A program made the translations under genes and the position numbers. This document shows, piece after piece, positions 1 through 6,537 of a DNA stretch of 64,000 bases. Every line of letters starts with the position of its first letter. The stretch's first letter is position 1. Source of the DNA: Vitreimonas flagellata (lineage in GTDB: Bacteria > Pseudomonadota > Alphaproteobacteria > Caulobacterales > Aquidulcibacteraceae); the NCBI RefSeq assembly GCF_004634425.1, contig NZ_SBJL01000001.1, positions 717,001 through 781,000 on the forward strand, read 5' to 3'. The notes under the pieces were generated by a model that was given only the letters and a program-made list of their open reading frames with translations, was not told the DNA's origin and ran no database searches.

Positions 1-1
1 T

Positions 2-427
2 GGAACGAAGGACCTGCTGAACCAGGGTCGCGCGACGGACGCGGCACCCTTCATCCGGCAGTACCTCGAGTACCAACTCAGCTTCATCATCAGCAAATGT
101 CGGATCCCGGTGCCGATCGACATTGCGTACAGCGATGAGCAGAAGATGGTCGGCAAGCTTCTAAAAGCCGTCCAGGACGCGGTGGCTTTGCACAAGAAGG
201 CTGGCGATCTGGTTCTGGAGCCGGCGCAGGAAACGGCGCTTGACCAGCGCGTGACCAGCATCACCAGCAATTTCGTATCCCACTGGGCGACGGGAAGCAG
301 CGGCGCCTACTCCGCCGCCGCGCTGCAGACCGTTCTGGCGGCGATCGAAACCCTGGAAGACAGCTTCCAATATGAACCGACGCCCGGCGCGGCGAAGGTT
401 TGGTATTTTTCATTGTCGAAACGCTGA
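2..427 (+). CDS. C-terminal end of an AAA/SMC-like ATPase (5' end outside window)
   Basis: The reading frame is open from the left edge to a TGA at 425-427, giving about 141 residues. An internal GTG at 110 could start a 105-residue protein, but the frame upstream reads as sensible protein (APFIRQYLEYQLSFII at residues 15-30), so this is more likely the tail of a larger gene. The helical, acidic sequence resembles the C-terminal region of large RecF/SMC-like ATPases found in accessory islands; no Walker motif lies in the visible part. That assignment is family resemblance only. A DNA-processing or defence role would fit the restriction genes nearby, but nothing seen here proves it. Confidence 0.4.
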   Translation, partial: GTKDLLNQGRATDAAPFIRQYLEYQLSFIISKCRIPVPIDIAYSDEQKMVGKLLKAVQDAVALHKKAGDLVLEPAQETALDQRVTSITSNFVSHWATGSSGAYSAAALQTVLAAIETLEDSFQYEPTPGAAKVWYFSLSKR

Positions 428-465
428 AGCGCCGCGCCGTCGAATGCCGCACGCCCGCCTATAAC

Positions 466-522
466 TGAGTCCGCTGCGGTCGACGGAATCGCCCACTTCC
501 GCAAATGCCCCGAAGCGGCCCC
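466..522. repeat. intergenic dyad repeat, copy X1
   Basis: A segment running from GTCCGCT (469-475) to GAAGCGGCC (512-520) lies just downstream of the ATPase gene. A related segment lies just after the gene ending at 5968. Its ends match those of repeat copy C at 35,765 (GTCCGCT and AGCGGAC). Terminator-like or REP-like function is inference. Confidence 0.45.
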
Positions 523-595
523 AGCGTGCTTTGACACGATCGGTTGGCTGGGCCCGCACGCACACGCCGCGCGCCCTCCCCGCTCCTCATCTGCA

Positions 596-741
596 TCGCA
601 CGCGGGCGGCCCCGCGCAAGGGCAAGCCCTCGGCGCTGACGCGCCCTTGCGCGCGTCCTCGATCCCGCGTGCGCCAAACGCAAGACGTCGCGGGGACGGC
701 TCGCGGCGCGCCGCCGGCGCTTCCGGCGTCGGATCTCCTCC
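596..741 (+). ncRNA. candidate structured leader RNA, copy 1 (SSB-like gene)
   Basis: This is the untranslated stretch before the SSB-like gene. It folds into an outer stem, 598-606 with 664-672 (9 perfect pairs). An inner stem, 613-623 with 643-653 (11 perfect pairs), caps a loop beginning AAGCC. A third hairpin, 712-717 with 723-728, ends just before a weak Shine-Dalgarno. The leader at 25,199-25,349 before ssb has the same three elements in the same order. In its outer stem two base pairs change together (C-G to T-A, twice). Compensatory change points to a conserved RNA structure. The 428-741 gap holds no other gene I can support. Confidence 0.6.
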
Positions 742-1056
742 ATGCTTTCATTCACGCTCACCGGCACAGTCAGCTCTGTCCTGACCAATGCACCCGATGA
801 AACGACGCTCGTCCTTGAAACACTGGTTGCACGCACTGACGCCCAACCCCGCCTGTCATGGATATTGTGCAGCGTTCGCGACGCAGATCCGCGCAAGATC
901 GCGGCGCAACATCTTCGCCAAGGTGATCAGGTCCGGGTCGATGGCGAGATCGAGCAACATCGCCGCCAGGTCGGCGAACTTGGGTTCTTCAGCTTGGTCT
1001 TCATCGCTCGAAAGATCGAGCGATTGCCTGAACCGATCACAGGAGCCGGCCAATGA
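742..1056 (+). CDS. SSB-like OB-fold protein
   Basis: This 104-residue protein has the pattern of a small OB-fold: an N-terminal strand (LSFTLTGTVSSV), a basic middle (KIAAQHLRQGDQVRVDGEIE, about 52-71) and a final strand (FFSLVFIARKIERL). I do not recognise a named family with certainty. The case for an SSB-type role rests on this pattern and on the structured leader it shares with the ssb gene at 25,350. ATG 742 follows a weak GGA. Its TGA overlaps the ATG of the HNH gene at 1053 (ATGA), so the two are translationally coupled. It probably binds single-stranded DNA during transfer or repair; this is inferred. Confidence 0.5.
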   Translation: MLSFTLTGTVSSVLTNAPDETTLVLETLVARTDAQPRLSWILCSVRDADPRKIAAQHLRQGDQVRVDGEIEQHRRQVGELGFFSLVFIARKIERLPEPITGAGQ

Positions 1057-1357
1057 GCCGGCTCTATCTCACGCAGCGCGAATACGATGCGTTGCTCGAG
1101 GCGCAAGGCGGCACGTGCTGCGTCGCCGAGTGCGAAGAAACGGAAGGCCTGATCGCCGAGCACTCAACGCCCAACGCTTTGCGACCTGGCAAGCCGTATC
1201 AATTGATGTGTGTGGCCTGCCACAAGTGAAAACCTTGCGCGATGTGAAGGCGATCGCCAGGGCCAAGCGGCTCAATGGCGAAACGTCAAGCCAGTATGAG
1301 CGACGAAAGAAGTTTGGTTCGCGATTGAAAGGGCGTGGCTTTGATAAGCCCGGCTAA
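1053..1357 (+). pseudogene. small HNH endonuclease, disrupted by a -1 frameshift
   Basis: From ATG 1053 the frame encodes 58 residues with HNH-type features: Cys22, Cys23, Cys27, a Glu-His at 36-37, then C-V-A-C-H-K (53-58), and stops at TGA 1227-1229. The expected continuation (VKTLRDVKAIARAKRL, then YERRKKFG) lies in the -1 frame from GTG 1226 to TAA 1355-1357. Together the two parts give a roughly 100-residue HNH protein of the Cys-rich type common in alphaproteobacterial mobile elements. One missing G after CACAAG explains the break. No good slippery heptamer is visible, so mutation (or a sequencing error) is likelier than programmed frameshifting. The zinc site is in the first part, but that fragment alone probably would not be active. 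Confidence 0.65.
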
Positions 1358-1418
1358 GTGGCTGGGGAGCGGATCAATGACGACCGGACTCCAGTGGCGG
1401 CTGGATGAGAAACGGGGG

Positions 1419-1622
1419 TCACGTCAAGATCAACAATGGATGCTCTTGCGCGATCCTCGCCTTGATCAACAATTCGCCCGCGTGCGACGCTTGAAGTACC
1501 GAAAGCTCGGACCAGTACTTATTCTCTAAACTTTTGCGGTTCGCGTGCCAGTTGGCGTGGGCCAACGCTCCTAGACCCAAGCCGCGCATATGTTCGTGCA
1601 CGTTCTCGGCTAGCAGCGACAC
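1419..1622 (-). CDS. short HEPN-like protein, probably truncated
   Basis: GTG at 1622 overlaps the TAG of the methylase gene (TAGTG), so it is read third in the restriction operon. The 67 residues are helical and hydrophobic, including AGELLIKARIAQEHPLLIL near the C-terminus. This resembles the beginning of larger HEPN/DUF3644-like proteins in which the reading continues past that motif. Here it stops at once, suggesting that the rest was lost near 1420 where plus-strand sequence follows. Family resemblance is from memory and only moderate. If intact family members are toxins or RNases, this copy is probably inactive. Confidence 0.45.
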   Translation of the reverse strand: MSLLAENVHEHMRGLGLGALAHANWHANRKSLENKYWSELSVLQASHAGELLIKARIAQEHPLLILT

Positions 1623-2383
1623 TACGCGGACTTTCGTTTCTTGGATGGCGATGGCTTGCGACGTTCACTTGTGGCCTTCTCAGTTGCCTTTTTCACTTTG
1701 CCAATCGAAACCACATTCGACTGACTGTGATTAGAGTACGTGTCCCACGTGGGAGCATAGCTTTCATCAGCTTGATTGCCCCAAAGCGCCCATCCAGGAC
1801 GTGTCCCGCGCGCGAAGAGCTCCAGATACGGGCCAGGGCTACATGCCTCGATAATCGGGAAAATCTCGTCCGGCTTTCGCGAGTGCTCACGCTTCCTCGT
1901 CGCGAGAAGATTGACCTGACTGCGCCCAGGTCCAAGGGTGCGTGCATTCTTCCCGCGCACGCCAAATAACAAGATCTCCGTGACATTCCGAAAGTAGAAT
2001 CCAACACCGCGGCCGTCGGACCCGCCATCCTTGCGCACCTTGTGCCAAATGATGTTCGATTTGTACTTGAACCCCCACGCCTCCATGACGCGAAGCCCTT
2101 CGGGCAAGAGCGCGTTGGGTACCCACAAGTAGAGGTGGGCGGTGTCTGCCGAGACCATGCTAACGGGCAACGCGCAAATCTCTTCGAGCGTCATCGTCTC
2201 ATATCGTGAAAGCCTCCGGTGCTCTGGAGCGACCTTGCCTGTGCGATTTTGGAACTGCCAAGGCGGATCCGCCAGGATTGTGGAAAAACGCTGCCCCTTA
2301 GTGAACGCCAATAGTTCACTCGCCGGCGTCTTCTCCAGGCTCAAAGCTAACTGAGATTGGCTCGGGCGTTTCATCTTCGACAT
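1622..2383 (-). CDS. MT-A70 family adenine DNA methyltransferase
   Basis: This 253-residue protein carries the catalytic DPPW motif at 39-42 inside FSTILADPPWQFQNRTGK, followed by HLYLWVPNALL and the C-terminal SAM-binding region (EACSPGPYLELFARG). MT-A70 enzymes methylate adenine N6; in bacteria many act as modification partners of restriction enzymes. It starts at ATG 2383, 68 bases inside the 3' end of the restriction gene, and its stop overlaps the next start, so the three genes form one tight minus-strand unit. The basic C-terminal tail (about 220-253, rich in K, R and S) probably contacts DNA. It would protect the element's host from the adjacent nuclease. Target sequence cannot be read from the protein. 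Confidence 0.85.
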   Translation of the reverse strand: MSKMKRPSQSQLALSLEKTPASELLAFTKGQRFSTILADPPWQFQNRTGKVAPEHRRLSRYETMTLEEICALPVSMVSADTAHLYLWVPNALLPEGLRVMEAWGFKYKSNIIWHKVRKDGGSDGRGVGFYFRNVTEILLFGVRGKNARTLGPGRSQVNLLATRKREHSRKPDEIFPIIEACSPGPYLELFARGTRPGWALWGNQADESYAPTWDTYSNHSQSNVVSIGKVKKATEKATSERRKPSPSKKRKSA

Positions 2384-2960
2384 AGAGATTCCTCGTAATC
2401 CCGAATACTAGAATCGGGCATCCACCGCCACCGCCGCCCTGAATCTTCGGCAAGAGCTTCGACATATGAGTGGTTGACGCACCGTAGCTTGCGCCACGTC
2501 CTAGCTGCTTGAAGATGTCCTGCAGGTGGTCAGAGCGTGTAACGATGACTCCGAGGTCGATCACACGAAGTTCGAACAGCAGCCGAAAATTATTCAAGTC
2601 TCGATCGTAGAATGGATCCTTGTTATTCCACTCGAGCTCAAGCGCAACCCGCCCCTTGAAGCAGTCCACGGAGTGCGTGGGCGACGGTGTAACTTCGCCG
2701 TCGACCTGTATCCCGGTGCGAAACTCGCGCTCCGTCCAGCCTCTCTCATTGAATGGCTTCTCAAAGCGATCCGAAATGAAGGATCGATTCCCACCCGGAA
2801 TAAGTATCTCGCTCCGCAACAAGCGGAATGACCGAAGACAATCTAACAGTTCCCGCCATTCCTGCGGACAGGCAGTGGACATCACGCCTGCGGCATTGCG
2901 CCATTCATGCACCTCATAGAGGTCAGCCAAATCGCCAGGAATGAGATGTGTCGTGACCAT
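2316..2960 (-). CDS. BglII/BstYI-family type II restriction endonuclease
   Basis: The 214 residues match the BglII/BstYI fold family. The core SVDCFKGRVALELEWNNKDP (97-116) gives Asp99, Glu108 and Glu110, the same spacing as the active site of BglII (Asp84, Glu93, Gln95). Further family-like stretches are RDLNNFRLLFELRVID, YGASTTHMSKLLPKI and a Gly-rich GGGGGGCPILVFGIT. Enzymes of this family cut A-GATCT or R-GATCY type sites, so a GATC-centred target is likely. The gene is first in the operon and overlaps the methylase by 68 bases, which may balance nuclease and methylase. Role: host defence, or addiction that stabilises the ICE. The ICE's own ArdC would help it evade similar systems in recipients. 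Confidence 0.85.
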   Translation of the reverse strand: MVTTHLIPGDLADLYEVHEWRNAAGVMSTACPQEWRELLDCLRSFRLLRSEILIPGGNRSFISDRFEKPFNERGWTEREFRTGIQVDGEVTPSPTHSVDCFKGRVALELEWNNKDPFYDRDLNNFRLLFELRVIDLGVIVTRSDHLQDIFKQLGRGASYGASTTHMSKLLPKIQGGGGGGCPILVFGITRNLYVEDETPEPISVSFEPGEDAGE

Positions 2961-3110
2961 CCCCTGAGATGCGCACGGAGCCCGATTCCCTTCCAGTCGT
3001 TTTGCTCGTTGGCAGCCCCCCAGGGTCCGCGTTGAAAAATCTAGCGCTTGGGGTCACGCCCGACCGAAAAAGGGCTGGCGGTTCTGAGCGCCGTTGCTAC
3101 CGTAGCGCGA

Positions 3111-4640
3111 ATGACTGACGCAGAGAGCAAGCAGCAACCACCCGAACGGCGCAGCATCCCGGCGCTTCGCGTAAATCAGTGGCGCGCAGGCTGGGAAAAT
3201 GTTGGCTTTTCCGAAAAAGCACATCGCCGCAAGCCGGAACCCAGTTTCCTGCTTTGCTCGATACCTGCCGTCGAACTCAAAAGTCTTTGTGGCGTGAGTC
3301 GGCGTGACGCCACCAATCCTACTCCGCGAGCTCAGGACCTGGGGATACAGCGCCAGCACGACGAGAAACGCTCTGAGGAAATTTCTCGCTACATCGAATA
3401 TGGATTCCCTTGGTCGACCCTCTCGGATGCTCAGCGCCGCAGCAATGCGTATAACTCGATGCGCAAGCCGGGCTGGCTGCCGACCGCAATTGTCGTGAAT
3501 ATTTTGCGCGACATCGACCGACGGCCTCTCGGCGGATCGGTAGCGGCAGAGGACCTCATTCAGATCGAAGATGCAGGCGCGATCGCCTCGCTGAAGTTGC
3601 CGTACTCAGCATGGGTACCGTCGTGGCGCCCATCCAATCTCCCGCCAATGGAGATCGTTGATGGGCAGCATCGCCTGTTTGCTTTTGGAGGACAGAACAC
3701 ATCATTCGAATTGCCAGTTGTGGCCTTCTACGGACTCGACATTAGTTGGCAGGCGTATCTGTTCTGGACCATCAACATCAAACCTAAGCGCATCAACGCA
3801 AGCTTGGCGTTTGACCTTTATCCGCTACTCCGCGGCGAAGATTGGCTCGACAGCACCGATGGGCACCCCGTGTATCGCGAGACACGAGCTCAAGAACTGA
3901 CCGAAGCGATGTGGTCACACCCTGACAGCCCTTGGCTTCACCGCATCAATATGCTTGGCCAGAAGGACACAGGCGGCGTCACCCAATCCGCGTGGATAAA
4001 GACCCTCACCGCAACGTTTGTGCGCCAGTGGCGTTCACGCGGGTCAAAACTCGGCGGCCTATTTGGCGGCCGATATGACGACGACGACGAAGTTCTCGGG
4101 TGGAGCCGAGCACAGCAAGCCGCTTTCCTCATCTATGCGGCTCGGGCACTGCATCGTGCGATCACGAATACGAACGCTGACTGGGCTCAAGATTTACGTC
4201 AAAGTTCTGTTGCGAAGAATAAATCAGACGACGCCGCGTTTTACGGCCCCTACGCGTTGATCAATACGGACCAAGGCGTCAGAGGATTTCTGCACGTCCT
4301 GAACGACCTTTGTTTTGCAAGCGCTTCCCGCCTCGCGCTCGACAAGTGGGCCGCTGACGAGGCAGCGGGAGCCGCGGATGAGACAGCGGTGAGCAATGCC
4401 TTGAGGGGGATTAGCGAGCAAAAAATTGCCGGTGTGCTGGATGACATAGCCAAGAACCTCGCCACCTTTGATTGGCGTTCAAGCGCCGCCCCCAACCTGT
4501 CCGAGGAGCAACGCTTGGCAAAGCTCGCTTACAGAGGAAGCGGTGGATACCTAGAACTGCGACGGAGAATTCTAGAGCACCTCGTTTCTAGTAGCTCGAC
4601 TTTGAAATCGATGGTCGAAAGAGTTGAGGCGCTCGCTTGA
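3111..4640 (+). CDS. DGQHR-domain protein (DndB-like fold)
   Basis: I chose ATG 3111 (509 residues); a TTG at 3048 would add 21 residues without a clear benefit. The signature DGQHR is at 194-198 within PPMEIVDGQHRLFAF, and the following region (VVAFYGLDISWQAYLFWTIN) fits DGQHR proteins. This domain is related to the ParB/sulfiredoxin fold and is best known from DndB, the regulator of DNA phosphorothioation, and from other defence islands. No dndC, D or E genes are visible, so this is not a standard Dnd system. The gene diverges from the restriction operon across 150 bases and overlaps the next gene. DNA or nucleotide sensing is inferred. Confidence 0.65.
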   Translation: MTDAESKQQPPERRSIPALRVNQWRAGWENVGFSEKAHRRKPEPSFLLCSIPAVELKSLCGVSRRDATNPTPRAQDLGIQRQHDEKRSEEISRYIEYGFPWSTLSDAQRRSNAYNSMRKPGWLPTAIVVNILRDIDRRPLGGSVAAEDLIQIEDAGAIASLKLPYSAWVPSWRPSNLPPMEIVDGQHRLFAFGGQNTSFELPVVAFYGLDISWQAYLFWTINIKPKRINASLAFDLYPLLRGEDWLDSTDGHPVYRETRAQELTEAMWSHPDSPWLHRINMLGQKDTGGVTQSAWIKTLTATFVRQWRSRGSKLGGLFGGRYDDDDEVLGWSRAQQAAFLIYAARALHRAITNTNADWAQDLRQSSVAKNKSDDAAFYGPYALINTDQGVRGFLHVLNDLCFASASRLALDKWAADEAAGAADETAVSNALRGISEQKIAGVLDDIAKNLATFDWRSSAAPNLSEEQRLAKLAYRGSGGYLELRRRILEHLVSSSSTLKSMVERVEALA

Positions 4641-5968
4641 GCCTGAGCGCCGCAAATTCCAGCATGATTCCGCTCGCCTCAACCAAGGCGATTGAAGACA
4701 CGTTGGGTAGCGCAACTTCCACAATTCGCGCGAAACGGTGGCTCTCGCCAGCCAATCGGTATCGCCTAGATACAATCATGCGTGTGGAAGCAGACCGCCA
4801 GAGCGGAACGATCAAACGGGGCCACCTCGCACAATACATCGCCGTTAGTACGCTTCTACATTGCACTGATGGATGGTCGTACCTGGGGCGCTCGCTCCAG
4901 GCGCTCATCAGCGGAGACTCAAAGAGCGCCATCCATCTCGCCTACTACGCAGAGCTTCGTGCCGCGATGTCTATCCTCGCGTGTGAAGGCATCGGCGTGA
5001 TGAACACGCGGCATTTCATAGTTGATGCGGCAAACAGCGTACGCGAACTTCCAAATCCAAAGGGCACGCACAATTTCGTATGGGATTGTATTTCGTGGTG
5101 GGCCAACGACGTTCGCTCGGGTCCGTACCTGGCGAACCTCGTGCGACCGGGAGGGCAATCTTTGGAGACATGGTTGGCACCGCTAGGCGGAAGCACAATT
5201 ATCTCTGCGCATGCGCAGCATTGGTTTCTCCAATGGGGCATGGACCTGATGTTGATGGGCGACGACCAGCGCGCTCGCAACGAAGCTAGCTATCGTCCTT
5301 CCGGAATGACTGGCCGCGCGGAGCCATTGCTCAAGGATGCACTCGCCTTCGTAATCGACCTCTGGTCGGCGCTGGAGACGAGCCATTCCGCAGGGTTTGA
5401 CGAGATTGATCGATACATCTTGCGACTAAGCCTCGAGAAAGCGTTCCTAGGCCGCACCGGCCTCAATCCACGCCTGCATCGCAAACGTTTTGAAGCCTAC
5501 ATTCGACCCTGCGTCGCACAGCACGCGTGGTCCCAGGCAAGCCAAGACGCTTGGTTTGATTTCCTGAGGCGGAAAACCGCCCGAGAAGACTCCAAACTCT
5601 TCCACTATTCGCAGCTTTCGCCAGCCTCAACGAAGCACGCAGAACTCGCAGTGATATCTCGTGCCTGTTTGCTCCTTCGTATCGCCTCGACCGCAACACA
5701 GCGCGTATTCGAACGTGCCGGCATTGCAAAAGCAGATCTCGAATTCTGGAGAGACCAAGTCGGTGTTCATCGCGGCTTCTGGGGACTGTCTGGCCCACCC
5801 ACCCCCTTGACCGACCTCTGGGCGGACATTCGAGATCTAATAGCCGACCTGCGCTTGTTTGGCGCCACCAAGACCACCAACCACCATCAATTCACCATGG
5901 CTCATTCGACCGCCCTCACGAGCATCGGGAGCTGCGAGCGCGTAGCGCTCTGGACGATGGCTGGATAG
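4637..5968 (+). CDS. unknown partner of the DGQHR protein
   Basis: TTG 4637 overlaps the TGA of the DGQHR gene; ATG 4664 is a possible later start. The product is about 440 residues, soluble and mostly helical. I do not recognise a named family. A helical stretch near 92-115 (HLAYYAELRAAMSILA) resembles proteins in the HEPN/abortive-infection neighbourhood, but no clear RX4-6H catalytic motif stands out. Tight overlap with the DGQHR gene implies that the two act together. The final 20 residues (from THHHQ-like sequence onward) look less conserved. It lies between the restriction operon and the STAND gene, so a defence role is a reasonable guess. Confidence 0.5.
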   Translation: MSLSAANSSMIPLASTKAIEDTLGSATSTIRAKRWLSPANRYRLDTIMRVEADRQSGTIKRGHLAQYIAVSTLLHCTDGWSYLGRSLQALISGDSKSAIHLAYYAELRAAMSILACEGIGVMNTRHFIVDAANSVRELPNPKGTHNFVWDCISWWANDVRSGPYLANLVRPGGQSLETWLAPLGGSTIISAHAQHWFLQWGMDLMLMGDDQRARNEASYRPSGMTGRAEPLLKDALAFVIDLWSALETSHSAGFDEIDRYILRLSLEKAFLGRTGLNPRLHRKRFEAYIRPCVAQHAWSQASQDAWFDFLRRKTAREDSKLFHYSQLSPASTKHAELAVISRACLLLRIASTATQRVFERAGIAKADLEFWRDQVGVHRGFWGLSGPPTPLTDLWADIRDLIADLRLFGATKTTNHHQFTMAHSTALTSIGSCERVALWTMAG

Positions 5969-5977
5969 TCCAACATC

Positions 5978-6037
5978 TGCGTCCGCTATCGTCGCAAACA
6001 GCGTGCGCTGATTTCCGAAACTGCCCCCAAGCGGCCG
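5978..6037. repeat. intergenic dyad repeat, copy X2
   Basis: GTCCGCT (5981-5987) and AAGCGGCC (6029-6036) flank a short variable middle directly after the gene ending at 5968. The layout matches copy X1 (466-522): both share TTCCG, AAA/AAC and TGCCCC before the right arm. Possibly a terminator or a REP-like element. Confidence 0.45.
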
Positions 6038-6048
6038 GCGGCGCTCGC

Positions 6049-6237
6049 TCAGCGTTTCTGCTTTGTCGCTGGGATGTCTTTGAGAATCTCAGCGAAGAAT
6101 TTGCGCTCATCTACTTCAAGCGCACGTAGCCATTCAACGAGCTGCACTATGTCGAGACGACGTTCATGCAATTCGACTTTGGCGACGTAAGATTGCGTTT
6201 TGCCCAGCGTCTCGGCCAACTCTCGCTGATTGAACGG
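6049..6237 (-). pseudogene. XRE-type HTH regulator, N-terminus missing
   Basis: The minus strand encodes an XRE-like segment: QRELAETLGKTQSYVAKVE (helix-turn-helix), then RRLDIVQLVEWLRALEVD and an end at TGA 6049-6051. Upstream of about 6235 the frame stops looking like an XRE protein and becomes the antisense of a sigma-like fragment, so roughly the first 25-30 residues of a normal family member are absent. There is no plausible start within the conserved part. It looks like a recombination remnant rather than a working repressor. Confidence 0.5.
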
Positions 6238-6435
6238 GAGCGGCTGGCGCTTTTGTGGTTCAAGCTGAAGGGTTTTTCGCACGCCGACATCGCCAAGCGT
6301 TTGGGCGTGTCGCGCCACACGGTGCCGCACTATCTTTCCCGCGGGCTCGCCAAAATCGCTGCGGCGCGGGCAGCCTTTGAGGCTCAGGGTGGTGCGAAAG
6401 ACGCCACTTCGGCTTCGGCGGCGAAAACATCCTAG
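6166..6435 (+). CDS. sigma-70 region 4-like HTH fragment
   Basis: From about 6222 to 6435 the plus strand encodes a sigma region 4 / LuxR-like HTH: IERERLALLWFKLKGFSHAD, then IAKRLGVSRHTVPHYLSRGL. ATG 6166 gives an 89-residue frame, but its first 18 residues are the antisense of the XRE remnant, so the natural N-terminus is probably lost. Such small sigma-like DNA-binding proteins are common in alphaproteobacterial mobile elements. The bases CTGATTGAACGG (6226-6237) serve both fragments, marking the join. Function of the surviving piece is doubtful. Confidence 0.4.
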   Translation: MQFDFGDVRLRFAQRLGQLSLIERERLALLWFKLKGFSHADIAKRLGVSRHTVPHYLSRGLAKIAAARAAFEAQGGAKDATSASAAKTS

Positions 6436-6537
6436 CCACCCCGCCCCAATGCTGCGCGGCGGTTCAGCGCTGCGCATTGACTGACCGCGCTGCCGCATAA
6501 CCCGATCCAGAGTGCGTCCACGAGATCGCGACGCATA

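Noticed and set aside
788-1357. Long single frame across the SSB-like and HNH genes
   Set aside because: Its first 145 codons have no protein sense and overlap the coherent SSB-like and HNH frames; only its tail is genuine HNH sequence after the frameshift.
1335-1529. Short plus-strand frame after the HNH remnant
   Set aside because: No family features, and it overlaps the minus-strand HEPN-like frame.
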